64,000 nt of DNA from Rhodoferax sp. (lineage in GTDB: Bacteria > Pseudomonadota > Gammaproteobacteria > Burkholderiales > Burkholderiaceae_C): the NCBI RefSeq assembly GCF_018063565.1, contig NZ_JAGPBB010000005.1, positions 28,471-92,470 of the forward strand, written 5' to 3'. Shown piece after piece: positions 9,501 to 18,022 of the stretch. The notes below the pieces were generated by a model, which saw nothing but the letters and a program-made list of their open reading frames with translations, made no database searches and had not been told where the DNA came from. Numbering within the stretch: position 1 is the stretch's first letter; each line of letters begins with the position of its first letter. A program made the translations under genes and the position numbers.

Positions 9501-10137
9501 CTCGCTGGCGCGGCTGGGCCAGCGCCTGAACCTGGAGCCGCAACACGGCGCCCTGCTGGACCCCTGGATACGCGCCATTTTGCTATCCAATATGCCGCTA
9601 GCGCATAAAGATAAAGTATCTGATGCTATTCAATTAGGATCGATTCCGACTGAGCACTGCTGGCCCGAGATGGCCTTTACCCTGCCGGTCCAGCGGTTGG
9701 CCAGCCAACGCCTGGATCAGCTGATCGGGCAACATCTGTGGCCAGGTCAACCGCGTGCCGCCCTGCCGCGCCAGGCACTGGAGGGCATGTTGACCGGGTT
9801 CATGGATCTGGTGTTTGTGCATCAGGGGCGCTACTACGTGCTCGACTACAAATCCAACCGTTTGCCGGACTACAGCGGGGTACAGCTGCAGCAGGCCATG
9901 CTGGCGCATCGTTACGATGTGCAGGCCGCACTGTATGTGCTGGCGCTGCACCGCTTGCTGCGCTCCCGTCTGGGCCCGAGCTATGACTACGAGCGACACA
10001 TGGGCGGCGCCCTGTACCTGTTTTTACGCGGTATTGACCAGCCCGGGGGTGGCCTGTTGCCATTGCAGCCGCCGCGTGCGCTGATTGAGGCGCTGGATCA
10101 GGCGTTTGGCGCGACGGCGCGACTGGAGGTCGCCTGA
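6511..10137 (+). CDS. recB: RecBCD enzyme subunit RecB (exodeoxyribonuclease V beta)
   Basis: RecB is the 3'-5' helicase and only nuclease of RecBCD. Helicase motif I is EASAGTGKTFTLA near residue 20; motif II is DEFQDTD near 390; GDPKQAIYSFRGAD follows; motif VI includes LLYVALTRAR. The C-terminal nuclease domain carries MDLVFVHQGRYYVLDYKSN near residues 1095-1115, with the catalytic Asp and the DYK triad. Length (~1208 residues) is normal. The start is ATG 6511 (GTG 6508 is also in frame), overlapping the recC stop; the recB stop overlaps the recD start, so translation is probably coupled. Oddity: between RRIY and MIGDPKQ lie 34 residues where E. coli has about 9, and a second AT-rich patch lies near residue 1030. 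Confidence 0.95.
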   Translation: MLHTLDPLTLPLNGLQLIEASAGTGKTFTLAALYVRLVLGHGAGSGPLGPGLFPPQILVMTFTDAATAELRERIRERLAQAARFFQTGDRGAADDFLLALQGQVDPGQWPLCAWRLDMAAQWMDDAAIFTIHGWSSRMLKTHAFDSASLFTQNRVEDAERLQLMATRDYWRRWFYALDAHALGALKVLGDTPQALLVRLQARWKASERAPQSDVPAPEPPDRLLERWSVWQQQRMPLESLARQGWRDDVIQALQAAAAAKTLKGYRSDWLGGWLAKMAAWAQGEEIEPEVLARFSRATLLAKGWLDAARWPVLADIEALHTHGLGEPEVADTLLAHAAQAVLRDYQRAKAQAAQFDFSDLLQNLYHALQAPDGRLAAAIAAQYPVALVDEFQDTDPWQFGALRRIYSCKPNQDVRCSPIFHETVTYQGEAGTVPASLGLIMIGDPKQAIYSFRGADLATYLQAREQAQGIYTLPGNYRSTPAVVTAVSRMFAQADAPFGSVPFVAVKACNHQVRPLQVAGQTQVALTVWHVPFEKTPTKDDFLQALSAVFASQMVTLLQSAAARPGDMAVLVRDRHEATAIRAALSARSVRSVYLSERNSVYASQQAHDLWRILRAVAQPGASRLVRAALATPTWALSWSALDALLADEAGWDAQVEQFMQWQQVWQAQGFLPMLYRLLHDQGLAARLLQRSTQGERELTNLLHLGELLQAASLALQGEGALIRYLEAQLRHPQASGDAAQLRLESDAQLVQVVTVHKSKGLEYPLVFLPFVSLYRAAEKDADRPDAERLAEDIRLLYVALTRARQALWLGVAQVRGDVDGPNPQPKSAVSRLLGRRVPGDLWERLQTWVCADVQVQAAPRPSGASYQPVQGHAPTPQPALQPQRRLTQRWWSASFSALTRGLMPHGMADLPTERDEKMGDAQLDATTPDELPLALMGGGPGAPGSDLLAIEPAFNSFPAGSRYGTLLHDLLEWQAAQGWLAASAPADPALTQAWDASLARLGQRLNLEPQHGALLDPWIRAILLSNMPLAHKDKVSDAIQLGSIPTEHCWPEMAFTLPVQRLASQRLDQLIGQHLWPGQPRAALPRQALEGMLTGFMDLVFVHQGRYYVLDYKSNRLPDYSGVQLQQAMLAHRYDVQAALYVLALHRLLRSRLGPSYDYERHMGGALYLFLRGIDQPGGGLLPLQPPRALIEALDQAFGATARLEVA
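7719..7765 (+). repeat. Dispersed AT-rich element, copy inside recB beside motif II
   Basis: CTATAGCTGTAAACCAAATC is followed by GCGCTGCAGCCCAATTTTCC. The ATAGCTG and GCGCT..AG.CC words match the other copies. It is translated as SCKPNQDVRCSPIF and opens the extra RecB segment between RRIY and the GDPKQ motif. Codons here (AAA, CCA, AAT, CAA) differ from the GC-rich surroundings. Confidence 0.42.
9583..9640 (+). repeat. Dispersed AT-rich element, second copy inside recB
   Basis: TTTTGCTATCCAATATGCCG, then CTAGCGCATAAAGATAAAG, then GATGCTATTCAATTAGG. The TGCTAT, CTAGCGCATA and GCTATT words recur in the other copies. It is read in frame as LLSNMPLAHKDKVSDAIQLG near residue 1030, just before the nuclease domain, with a cluster of otherwise rare codons (CTA, GTA, TTA, GGA). 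Confidence 0.52.
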
Positions 10138-12002
10138 TGGTGCTGCGTGATCTAACTGCCGACGCGCCTGAACTGCCCTTGAATGCGCTGGACCTGGCGT
10201 TCGCAGAATTCTTGCAGCAGTCCCAGCCCAGCGATGACCCGCGCCACGCCTGGTTGGCCGCGCTGGTGAGTCACCAGTTTGGACGGGGCCATGCCTGTCT
10301 GGATCTGGATCAATGGCGTCAGCACGGAGTCCGGAGCCTGGGCTGGGAGGCCCAACTGCAAGAACTGCTGCCGCTTGATCTGGCGCTGGCCGCTGACCGC
10401 TTGCCGTGGTGCGTTGGGCCGTCCAGCCCGCTGGTGCTGGACGGCGCGCGCCTGTATCTGCGGCGCAACTGGCAGGCCGAACAAAGTATTCGGGCCTCGA
10501 TCCTGGCCCGGCTGGCGCAACCCTGCCCGGTGCCGCCCACGCTGGCCCCAGCGTTGGATGCCCTGTTTGGCACGGCATCCGACCGGGGCAGTCGTGGCCC
10601 GGACTGGCAAAAAGTGGCCTGTGCGCTGGCTGCGCGCCGGCGCTTCACCCTGATTACCGGCGGCCCGGGTACCGGCAAAACCACCACCGTGGTGCGTCTG
10701 CTGGCACTGCTGCAGTCGCAGGCGATGGCTGATGCCGGGGGCAGACCCTTGCGCATGGCGCTGGCCGCACCCACCGGCAAGGCAGCAGCACGGTTGGGTG
10801 AGTCGGTCGCTCGCGCCGTCAAACAGCTGCCCGCCGCCATGCAGCAGCACATCCCGACCCAGGCGCAAACCCTGCATAAACTGCTGCAGGTGCGTACCGC
10901 GGTGCAGGCAGTTGCGGCACCGGCGCTGGCACTTGACGTGGTGGTGGTGGATGAAGCGTCAATGATTGACCTGGAGCTGATGGCGCGGCTGCTGGCCTGT
11001 GTACCCCTGTCGGCCAGCCTGATCCTGCTGGGTGACAAAGACCAGCTGGCCTCGGTCGAAGCCGGTGCGGTGATGGGGCAACTGTGCGGCCAGGCGCAGG
11101 CCGGTGGCTATGACGGCGAAACGCTGGACTGGGTGCATGCGGTGACGGGGCAGGACATCAGTGCCTGGCGCGGCAGTGGCCCGGTGCTGGCGCAACAGAC
11201 CGTGATGTTGCGCCACAGCCACCGCTTTGCCGCCGACAGTCTGATTGGCCAGTGGGCCAGCGCGGTCAACGCCGGTGAGCGCCAAACCGTGGCCGGTTTG
11301 TGGGACGCCACGCCGCCCTGGCAGGCCCGCGCACCCGCCAGTGTGACCCGGCTGGAGCCACGCCTTGGCTTTGACAGCCAACTGGCGGCGCTGGTTCGGG
11401 TGGGCTGGCACGGCTGGCTGGCCGATTTGCAGGCACTGGCCGATCAGGACTGCAGCGATGCGCAGGCGCTGGCGCTGCTGCAGGCGCTGGGGCGGTTTCA
11501 GCTGCTGTGTGCGCTGCGCGATGGCCCCTGGGGGGTGACGGCGATCAACCGGGGCATTGCAAGGGCGCTGGGCCAACCCGTCGAGGGCTGGTTTGCCGGG
11601 CGTCCGGTGATGGTGACCCGCAATGACTACAACCTGGGTTTGATGAACGGCGACATCGGGCTGTGTCTGCCCACGGCGCGTGGTTTGCGGGTGGTGTTCG
11701 CCCAGGCCGTGCCGGATGGCGGCCTGCAGCTGCACTGGGTGTTGCCAAGCCGGCTGGACGCCGTGGAAACCGTGTTTGCCATGACGGTCCACAAGTCCCA
11801 GGGTTCCGAATTCGACCATGTGGCTCTGGTGCTGCCAGAGCGCATCGCGCCGGTGCTGACGCGGGAACTGCTCTACACCGGCATCACCCGCGCCAAACAA
11901 CAGTTGACGCTGGTCGTGCCGCAGGCGGGTGTGCTGCGTCAGGCAGCGGCGCAGAAGATACTGCGCAGCGGTGGCCTGTCCATGGCGTCCCAGTCCACTT
12001 GA
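10137..12002 (+). CDS. recD: RecBCD enzyme subunit RecD (exodeoxyribonuclease V alpha)
   Basis: RecD is the 5'-3' superfamily 1 helicase of RecBCD. The 621-residue protein has an N-terminal RecC-contact region. Walker A, ITGGPGTGKTTTVVRLL, lies near residue 176, followed by AAPTGKAAARL and Walker B VVVDEASMID near 270. LLGDKDQLASVEAGAV follows, and the late motifs MTVHKSQGSEFDHV and LLYTGITRAKQQLTLV are present. All core helicase motifs are intact. Its ATG overlaps the recB stop and it is the last subunit gene of recC-recB-recD. No protease gene (ptrA) is interleaved, unlike E. coli. Confidence 0.95.
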   Translation: MVLRDLTADAPELPLNALDLAFAEFLQQSQPSDDPRHAWLAALVSHQFGRGHACLDLDQWRQHGVRSLGWEAQLQELLPLDLALAADRLPWCVGPSSPLVLDGARLYLRRNWQAEQSIRASILARLAQPCPVPPTLAPALDALFGTASDRGSRGPDWQKVACALAARRRFTLITGGPGTGKTTTVVRLLALLQSQAMADAGGRPLRMALAAPTGKAAARLGESVARAVKQLPAAMQQHIPTQAQTLHKLLQVRTAVQAVAAPALALDVVVVDEASMIDLELMARLLACVPLSASLILLGDKDQLASVEAGAVMGQLCGQAQAGGYDGETLDWVHAVTGQDISAWRGSGPVLAQQTVMLRHSHRFAADSLIGQWASAVNAGERQTVAGLWDATPPWQARAPASVTRLEPRLGFDSQLAALVRVGWHGWLADLQALADQDCSDAQALALLQALGRFQLLCALRDGPWGVTAINRGIARALGQPVEGWFAGRPVMVTRNDYNLGLMNGDIGLCLPTARGLRVVFAQAVPDGGLQLHWVLPSRLDAVETVFAMTVHKSQGSEFDHVALVLPERIAPVLTRELLYTGITRAKQQLTLVVPQAGVLRQAAAQKILRSGGLSMASQST

Positions 12003-12015
12003 ACCCGGAGTCCGT

Positions 12016-13137
12016 ATGAAGATAACGCTGATGCAAACGCTTGCGCGTTTTTTTGTCCTGATTTCCGTTGGCACCAGTTTGGCCCTGGGCCAAACGGTCA
12101 GCGGGCTGTCGGGCAAAGCTGCAGCCATGGTCGGCCCGGAGGCGGGTCTGTGGGATGCCGGCCAGGGTTTCCAGTTTGATCTGGGAAAAAAGAAACGCCT
12201 GAAAGCGCGCCAGTCGGTCAGTGGCATCGCGTGCCAGATCACCAGCGCTGCACCAGGGCGGTGTTTGCTGGTGTTCGACGAAGGGGCGCAGGCGCGCTAT
12301 GCCACGCTCGCGGAAGGCCACTTGCAGCCCGAGGGGGAGGCGGTGGCATTTCCAGGGCGCAGCGGGGAGCTCGACGCTGAGGGGGCTGCGAGCGACGGGC
12401 GTTTTGTCTACATCACCGGTTCGCATTCGGCCAAGCGGGCTGACTGCGCCAGCAACCCCGACAGTCGCTGGGTGGTCCGGGCGCCGTTGAACGCCGACCC
12501 GATGCGGGTGGATGTGTCGGCTGCGGTCAGCAGTGCCAAACTGTGGACCCTGATGCTGGCACACCCTGAGTTGCAGCCTTTCGTCGGCGAGAACAAATGC
12601 CTGGGCACCGAGCGACCCGCCAAGGCACCGCAACGGCAAGGTCAGCAAGGCATCAACATAGAAGGTCTGGCGGTGCGCGACGGCCTGCTTTACTTTGGTT
12701 TGCGCGGGCCGGTGATCGGTGGGCAGGCGCGGGTGCTGTCGTTGCCAGCGGATGCATTGTTTGTCGCTGCGGCGGATCAGGCGGCAGCGCCCCGGCTCCA
12801 GGTCAGCCTGCTGGCACTGGGGGCACAGCGTGGCATCCGTGACATGGTGGCGGTGTCGGATGGTGTGCTGCTACTGGCCGGACCGGATGATGATGACCGT
12901 AGCCAGGAGGCAGGTTGGGCGGTGTTCTGGTGGGATGGTCGACCTGGCCATACGGGTCAGCCGCCCCGACTTTTGGCCGGTCTGGATCTGAGTCAGGTCA
13001 AACTGCGGGCTTGTGACGTCACCATCAAGCCTGAGGCGATGACGGTCTGGGCTGAAACCGCCACCGCCTACCGGCTGCTGATCCTGTCGGATGGCTTGTG
13101 TGACGGTGGCGCGCTGGTCTTTACCGTGCCACGCTGA
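12016..13137 (+). CDS. Exported DUF3616 family protein
   Basis: The 373-residue protein starts at ATG 12016. Its signal peptide (MKITLMQTLARFFVLISVG, cleavage probably after SLALGQ) predicts a periplasmic location. The mature part resembles DUF3616 proteins: RFVYITGSHSAKRADC, a central GINIEGLAVRDGLLYFGLR, and MVAVSDGVLLLAGPDDD, a pattern of blade-like strands suggesting a beta-propeller. Enzymatic function is unknown. It starts 13 nt after recD, so it may be transcribed with it, but nothing links it to DNA repair. Stop codons are convergent with the acyltransferase gene, 21 nt apart. Confidence 0.78.
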   Translation: MKITLMQTLARFFVLISVGTSLALGQTVSGLSGKAAAMVGPEAGLWDAGQGFQFDLGKKKRLKARQSVSGIACQITSAAPGRCLLVFDEGAQARYATLAEGHLQPEGEAVAFPGRSGELDAEGAASDGRFVYITGSHSAKRADCASNPDSRWVVRAPLNADPMRVDVSAAVSSAKLWTLMLAHPELQPFVGENKCLGTERPAKAPQRQGQQGINIEGLAVRDGLLYFGLRGPVIGGQARVLSLPADALFVAAADQAAAPRLQVSLLALGAQRGIRDMVAVSDGVLLLAGPDDDDRSQEAGWAVFWWDGRPGHTGQPPRLLAGLDLSQVKLRACDVTIKPEAMTVWAETATAYRLLILSDGLCDGGALVFTVPR

Positions 13138-13158
13138 TGCCAGCGCCCATTGACAGAC

Positions 13159-14493
13159 TCAAGTGGACTGCGCGCGGGCGGCAAGCCGCAGGTGCGTCGC
13201 CATGGCCTCGGCCAGCAAGCTGGCGCTGGCTTCCGGTAGACGGGCGGCGTCAAATCCGATGTTCAGGATCAGCTGGTTCTGGTAAGTGCTGGCCGCGGTG
13301 AACAGGGTCTGATAGGGCATCGGACACAACGCAAAGGAAATTGCCTCCACCGCCGGGTCTTCGCTCACCGTGTCGACCACGCCCAGGTTGCTGACCATGG
13401 TATTGGGCAGCGAAGCCAGCGATTTTTTTCGGAAAGCCGCCATGTGCTCAGGTAAAACGGGTGCGCCGTTGAGTCCGAACATGTGGTAGAGCAGGTGGCC
13501 TTCACCACGGGCGATCTGCCGTCGAGTCTGGCTGATGACGTCTCGCGCCAGGTCCCAAATGTCGGTGTCTGCGCCGACCCGAAAGGTGTTGGAGATCAAC
13601 GAGGTAAAAAACCCGGTCGGTGCGGTGGGTTGGGCCGGCTGCAGATGTTGGCGCAAGTCCACCGGACAAGACAATAAGAACACCGTCGACGGTGCATCGG
13701 GCTGTAACTGGCACTGCGCCAACAACTGGGCCGCACACAGCAGACCGTGTACGCTGCTGCCACGTGCTCGGGCCTGGGTGATCAAGGCCTGGGTGAGCTC
13801 GGCATCCAAGCGCTGGCGCAGCCAGCGGGGCCGCCGCTCGGATGCCTCGGCGGCCAGCCAGGGGATGGGCGGCACCGCGCCATGACGCCGGTAGTCATCG
13901 ATCAAGGTGGCTTTGAGTTGTTTTGCGGCCTCGGGCTGCTCGGTCCAGCGAAACTGCGGTGGAAACGCATCGACCATGGCTGGCAATGCAGCGGGGCGCG
14001 CAGCCTGCGACGTGGCGGCCGGCGCGGCCAGCAGGCGCAGCAGGCGCGCCAGCATGGCGCTGCCGGAGCGGCCGTCGGCAATCGCATGGTGAAAACTCAA
14101 GCCCAGCACCGAGCGTGCGGGCGCGACAAGCTCCAGATACAGGCAACGCATCAAGGGTGCAGTGCCGGTGGCAAAGGGCTGCGAGAGTTCGTGCTCGATC
14201 CAGCCCTGCCAGTCCTGTGCGCCACACCGCCGGATTTGCAGCGTGACGGGCTGGCCCGGAGCGGGTTCAAAGCGCAGGCCTGTGGTGTCGGTCCAGCTGA
14301 TGCTGGCTTGCAACAGCTGGTTTTCCTGCTGGATCAGGTCCAGTGCCGCCTGAATGCGCCCGGGCTCAAGATGCCCGGTGCGCTCGGCAAACACCACAAA
14401 GTTCATGCACGAGATGTGGTCTTGCAGAAAGAAAAAAGCCTCACCCGGATCAAGCGGGCGGGGCAGAGTTGCGGCGGCTAAGGCCGCTGTCAT
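13159..14493 (-). CDS. Condensation-fold acyltransferase (WS/DGAT or PapA-like)
   Basis: The 444-residue protein belongs to the CoA-dependent acyltransferase / condensation superfamily. The catalytic HHxxxDG motif is HHAIADG near residue 137. The opening [12 protein letters not shown] resembles the PLDRAE/MSPxE start of alcohol acyltransferases and PapA proteins, and a VSNLG segment near 367 matches the late conserved strand of the fold. It probably transfers an acyl group from a thioester to an alcohol or amine; the substrate is unknown. The start ATG overlaps the gcvP stop by four bases, so it is probably translationally coupled as the last gene of the glycine cleavage operon. That is an unusual partner and may be only positional. 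Confidence 0.72.
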   Translation of the reverse strand: MTAALAAATLPRPLDPGEAFFFLQDHISCMNFVVFAERTGHLEPGRIQAALDLIQQENQLLQASISWTDTTGLRFEPAPGQPVTLQIRRCGAQDWQGWIEHELSQPFATGTAPLMRCLYLELVAPARSVLGLSFHHAIADGRSGSAMLARLLRLLAAPAATSQAARPAALPAMVDAFPPQFRWTEQPEAAKQLKATLIDDYRRHGAVPPIPWLAAEASERRPRWLRQRLDAELTQALITQARARGSSVHGLLCAAQLLAQCQLQPDAPSTVFLLSCPVDLRQHLQPAQPTAPTGFFTSLISNTFRVGADTDIWDLARDVISQTRRQIARGEGHLLYHMFGLNGAPVLPEHMAAFRKKSLASLPNTMVSNLGVVDTVSEDPAVEAISFALCPMPYQTLFTAASTYQNQLILNIGFDAARLPEASASLLAEAMATHLRLAARAQST

Positions 14494-17456
14494 TCGTCAC
14501 CCGCCAGCGATGCCACCGGCACACAGGAGCAGAACAGGTTGCGGTCGCCATACACATTGTCAATGCGTCCCACTGGCGGCCAGTACTTGCTTTGCTTCAA
14601 TGCAGGCACTGGAAATGCCGCCAGCGCTCGTGAATAGGGCTTTGACCACTCTGATTCAAGGAGCGTCGCGGCGGTGTGCGGGGCGTTTTTCAAAGGGTTG
14701 TTGTCGCGCGGCCAGAGGCCTTGCTCGACCTGGGCAATTTCACCACGGATGGCAATCATGGCGTTGATGAAGCGGTCAAGTTCGTCCAGCGTCTCGCTCT
14801 CGGTGGGTTCAACCATCAGCGTGCCTGGCACCGGAAAGCTCAAGGTGGGCGCGTGAAAGCCGTAGTCCATCAGCCGCTTGCTCACGTCCTCGGCGCTGAC
14901 GCCGTTGGCACCACCGGTGGCGTCTTTGAGGGGGCGCACATCCAGAATACATTCGTGCGCCACCCGGCCCGGTTTGCCATCCGCTGGCAGGCTGCTGTAA
15001 AGCGTGGGGAAATGCTCGGCCAAGCGGGCGCTGATGTAGTTGGCACTCAAAATGGCAGTTTCGCTGGCGGCTTTCAGGCCTTCGGCACCCATCATGCGGC
15101 AGTACATCCAGCTGATGGGCAACACCGCAGCGTTACCCAGCGGTGCGGCAGATACGGCACCCACCTGCGGGACATTGGCGGCATTGGACTTGTCAGCCTG
15201 ACTGGACAGCGTGCCCGTGGCGTGGCCCGGCAAGAACGGCACCAGATCGGCCACCACACACACCGGGCCGACACCGGGGCCACCGCCGCCGTGCGGAATG
15301 CAAAAGGTCTTGTGCAGGTTCAGGTGGCTCACGTCGCCGCCAAACTCGCCCGGTGCGGCCAGTCCTACCAACGCGTTCATGTTGGCACCGTCCACATACA
15401 CGCGTCCACCATGGCGGTGCACCAGCGCACAGAGTTCCTTCACCTGGGTCTCGAACACACCATGGGTGCTGGGGTAGGTGATCATCATCGCGGCCAGGTT
15501 GGCGCTGTGCTGCTCACATTTGGCTTGCAGGTCAGCCATGTCCACGTTGCCATGCGCATCGCAGGCGGTCACCACCACCTTCATGCCGACCATGGTGGCG
15601 CTGGCCGGGTTGGTGCCGTGAGCGCTGCTGGGGATTAGACAGATGTTGCGCTGGCTTTGCCCGCGCGAGGCGTGAAAGGCGCGAATCGCCAGCATGCCGG
15701 CGTATTCGCCCTGGCTGCCGGCGTTGGGTTGCAAACTGACACCAGCGTAACCCGTGGCTTGGCACAACCAGCTGCGCAACTGGGCGTCGAGCTCGGCATA
15801 GCCTTGGCGCTGGTCGGCCGGGGCAAAGGGGTGGATGTGGGCAAACTCGGGCCAGGTGATGGGGATCATCTCACTGGTGGCGTTGAGCTTCATGGTGCAA
15901 CTGCCCAGCGGAATCATGCTGCGGTCCAGCGCCAGATCAAAGTCGCTCAGACGGCGGATGTAGCGCAACATGCTGGTCTCGGAATGGTGGCTATTGAACA
16001 CCGGATGGGTCAAAAAGGCACTGCTGCGGCGCAGCTCGGCCGGGATCAGCGGCGCGGCGCTGGCCACAAGGTCTTCCACCTTGGGCAGGGCCTGGCCAGG
16101 TTTGGCAAACAGTTGCCACAACAGCGAAATGTCCTCGCGGGTGGTGGCTTCATCGAGCGAAATTCCCAGAAATCCGTCCCATGCCATTTGCAGGTTAACG
16201 CCAATATCCACGGCCTTCTTTGCTATGCTTATTGAATCTTCCCCGGCACGCACGGAAAGGGTATCAAAGACTTGCAGGCTTGCACCACGGTGGCTTAGGG
16301 TGTAGCCCATGGCGTGCAAACCTTTGGCCAGCACCGCGGTGAAGGTGGCCACGCGCTGCGCGATGCGCGTCAGGCCGACCGGGCCATGGTAGACCGCATA
16401 CATACTGGCAATCACCGCCGGCAGCACCTGCGCGGTGCAGATGTTGGAGGTGGCTTTTTCACGGCGAATGTGCTGCTCGCGGGTTTGCAGCGCCAGCCGG
16501 TAGGCCGGGTTGCCGTGGGCATCCACACTCACGCCCACCAGGCGCCCGGGCATGGAGCGCTTGAACTCGTCGCGGCAGGCCATGTAGGCGGCGTGCGGGC
16601 CACCATTGCCCATGGGCATGCCAAAACGCTGCGTGCTGCCAATGGCAATGTCGGCACCCATTTCGCCAGGCGGCACCAGCAGCGTGAGCGCCAGCAAGTC
16701 GGCGGCGACGATAAAGGCGGCTTGCTTGGTGTGCGCCTGGGCAATGGCGCTGCGCAGGTCGCTGATGGCACCGCTGCCGCTGGGGTATTGGTCCAGCGCG
16801 GCAAAGTAGTCACGGCTGGACAGCCAGTCGTCCCACTCCTGTGCGTTCATGGCCACCAGCACCTCGATGCCCAGCGGCTCGGCGCGGGTCTGGATGACCT
16901 CAATGGTTTGCGGGTGGCAGTCGCCGCTGACGATGAAGGTATTGCTCTTGTTTTTGACGCTGCGTTGCGCCAGCGTCATGGCTTCGGCAGCGGCTGTGGC
17001 CTCGTCGAGCATGGACGCATTGGCCATGGGCAGTGCGGTCAGGTCACAAATCATGGTCTGGAAATTGACCAGCGCCTCCATGCGACCTTGACTGATCTCG
17101 GCCTGATACGGCGTGTAGGCGGTGTACCAGGCCGGGTTCTCCAGAATGTTGCGCAGGATCACACCGGGTGTGTGCGTGCCGTAATAACCCTGGCCGATGA
17201 AGCTCTTGAACACCTTGTTCTTGGCGGCAATGGCTTTGAGCTCGGCAAGCGCTGCGGCCTCGGTGATGGCCGGCGGGATGTCCATGGGACGACTGCGGGC
17301 GATGGCGGGCGGCACGATCTCGTCCATCAGCGCCTGGCGCGACGGTGCACCCACGGCAGCCAGCATCACCGCCTCGTCGGCAGCACTGATGCCGATGTGT
17401 CGGGCCATGAATTCAGACGGGTTTTCGAGACTGGAGAGGAGGGATTGATCTGACAT
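14490..17456 (-). CDS. gcvP: Glycine dehydrogenase (decarboxylating), P protein
   Basis: GcvP decarboxylates glycine with PLP and passes the aminomethyl group to the lipoyl arm of GcvH. The 988-residue single-chain form fits the proteobacterial type. An in-frame start 81 nt upstream would run through the REP-like palindrome, so MSDQSLL at 17456 is preferred. The N-terminal half begins FMARHIG and contains GYYGTHTP. The C-terminal half carries the PLP lysine in [28 protein letters not shown] and [10 protein letters not shown] are also conserved. It lies downstream of gcvT and gcvH with a 134-nt gap before it, and its 3' end overlaps the acyltransferase start. Confidence 0.97.
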   Translation of the reverse strand: MSDQSLLSSLENPSEFMARHIGISAADEAVMLAAVGAPSRQALMDEIVPPAIARSRPMDIPPAITEAAALAELKAIAAKNKVFKSFIGQGYYGTHTPGVILRNILENPAWYTAYTPYQAEISQGRMEALVNFQTMICDLTALPMANASMLDEATAAAEAMTLAQRSVKNKSNTFIVSGDCHPQTIEVIQTRAEPLGIEVLVAMNAQEWDDWLSSRDYFAALDQYPSGSGAISDLRSAIAQAHTKQAAFIVAADLLALTLLVPPGEMGADIAIGSTQRFGMPMGNGGPHAAYMACRDEFKRSMPGRLVGVSVDAHGNPAYRLALQTREQHIRREKATSNICTAQVLPAVIASMYAVYHGPVGLTRIAQRVATFTAVLAKGLHAMGYTLSHRGASLQVFDTLSVRAGEDSISIAKKAVDIGVNLQMAWDGFLGISLDEATTREDISLLWQLFAKPGQALPKVEDLVASAAPLIPAELRRSSAFLTHPVFNSHHSETSMLRYIRRLSDFDLALDRSMIPLGSCTMKLNATSEMIPITWPEFAHIHPFAPADQRQGYAELDAQLRSWLCQATGYAGVSLQPNAGSQGEYAGMLAIRAFHASRGQSQRNICLIPSSAHGTNPASATMVGMKVVVTACDAHGNVDMADLQAKCEQHSANLAAMMITYPSTHGVFETQVKELCALVHRHGGRVYVDGANMNALVGLAAPGEFGGDVSHLNLHKTFCIPHGGGGPGVGPVCVVADLVPFLPGHATGTLSSQADKSNAANVPQVGAVSAAPLGNAAVLPISWMYCRMMGAEGLKAASETAILSANYISARLAEHFPTLYSSLPADGKPGRVAHECILDVRPLKDATGGANGVSAEDVSKRLMDYGFHAPTLSFPVPGTLMVEPTESETLDELDRFINAMIAIRGEIAQVEQGLWPRDNNPLKNAPHTAATLLESEWSKPYSRALAAFPVPALKQSKYWPPVGRIDNVYGDRNLFCSCVPVASLAGDE

Positions 17457-17514
17457 GATGTTGGGTGAGTTGGGGGCTAATCGATCAAACACGAGGTAGC
17501 CATTGGGGGGTCTA

Positions 17515-17571
17515 GCAGAAATGGGGTCGGATCCCAAATCATCATGAGTTGGGCTCTGACCCCATTTCTGC
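17515..17571. repeat. REP-like palindrome between gcvH and gcvP
   Basis: A near-perfect inverted repeat has 23-nt arms with two mismatches and an 11-nt spacer (17538-17548). The left arm begins GCAGAAATGGGGTCGG and ends CCCAA; the right arm is TTGGGCTCTGACCCC then ATTTCTGC. The AAATGGGGTCAGAGCCC core is, to my knowledge, common in proteobacteria near REP-associated tyrosine transposases. No transposase gene is next to it. As RNA it would form a strong hairpin in the gcvH-gcvP spacer and could stop exonucleases or lower gcvP expression. Confidence 0.82.
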
Positions 17572-17590
17572 GGGGCAAAAAACAGATTGT

Positions 17591-17965
17591 TCAGTGCGCC
17601 TCTGCTGCAAACGCCGTATAGCGGGTCTCATCCATCATGTCGTCAAGCTCAGCCGGGTTGTCCAGCGTCATCTTGAAGAACCAGCCCGCACCCAGCGGGT
17701 CGGAGTTGGCCAGTGAAGGGTCAGCGCGCAAGGCTTCATTGACTTCCGTGACCGTGCCGTTGGCCGGCATGTACACATCGGCCGCCGCCTTGACCGACTC
17801 CACCACGGCAGCGGCGTCTTTGGCGGCGTAGGTCTTGCCCACTTCGGGTAAATCGACAAACACCACATCGCCCAGCGCGTCCTGCGCGTGGTGGGTGATG
17901 CCGACGGTGCCAATGTTGCCGTCGATGTTGATCCATTCGTGGTCGGGGGTGTATTTAACGGTCAT
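17591..17965 (-). CDS. gcvH: Glycine cleavage system H protein (lipoyl carrier)
   Basis: GcvH carries the lipoyl group that shuttles the aminomethyl unit between the P, T and L proteins. The 124-residue length is normal. The lipoylated lysine sits in [14 protein letters not shown], and the usual start (KYTPDHEW) and [19 protein letters not shown] are present. It lies 57 nt downstream of gcvT and upstream of gcvP on the same strand, so it should share the glycine riboswitch. No L-protein gene is here; dihydrolipoamide dehydrogenase is usually shared with other complexes. Confidence 0.97.
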   Translation of the reverse strand: MTVKYTPDHEWINIDGNIGTVGITHHAQDALGDVVFVDLPEVGKTYAAKDAAAVVESVKAAADVYMPANGTVTEVNEALRADPSLANSDPLGAGWFFKMTLDNPAELDDMMDETRYTAFAAEAH

Positions 17966-18022
17966 GAGAGAACTCCAGTGAAATGAGGTGAGTCAAAAAA
18001 GTTGCTGTGCACAAGGGAAAAC

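Noticed and set aside
10959-12242. 427-codon minus-strand frame opposite recD and the DUF3616 start
   Set aside because: Shadow frame crossing a gene boundary, with low-complexity translation.
16195-16245. AT-rich patch in gcvP (TTTGCTATGCTTATTGAATC) as another element copy
   Set aside because: It shares TGCTAT and CTTATTGAAT words, but GcvP has normal length here and no CTAGCGC/AAGCGCT half-site is present. Too weak to count.
16314-17453. 379-codon plus-strand frame opposite gcvP
   Set aside because: Antisense shadow of a highly conserved gene.
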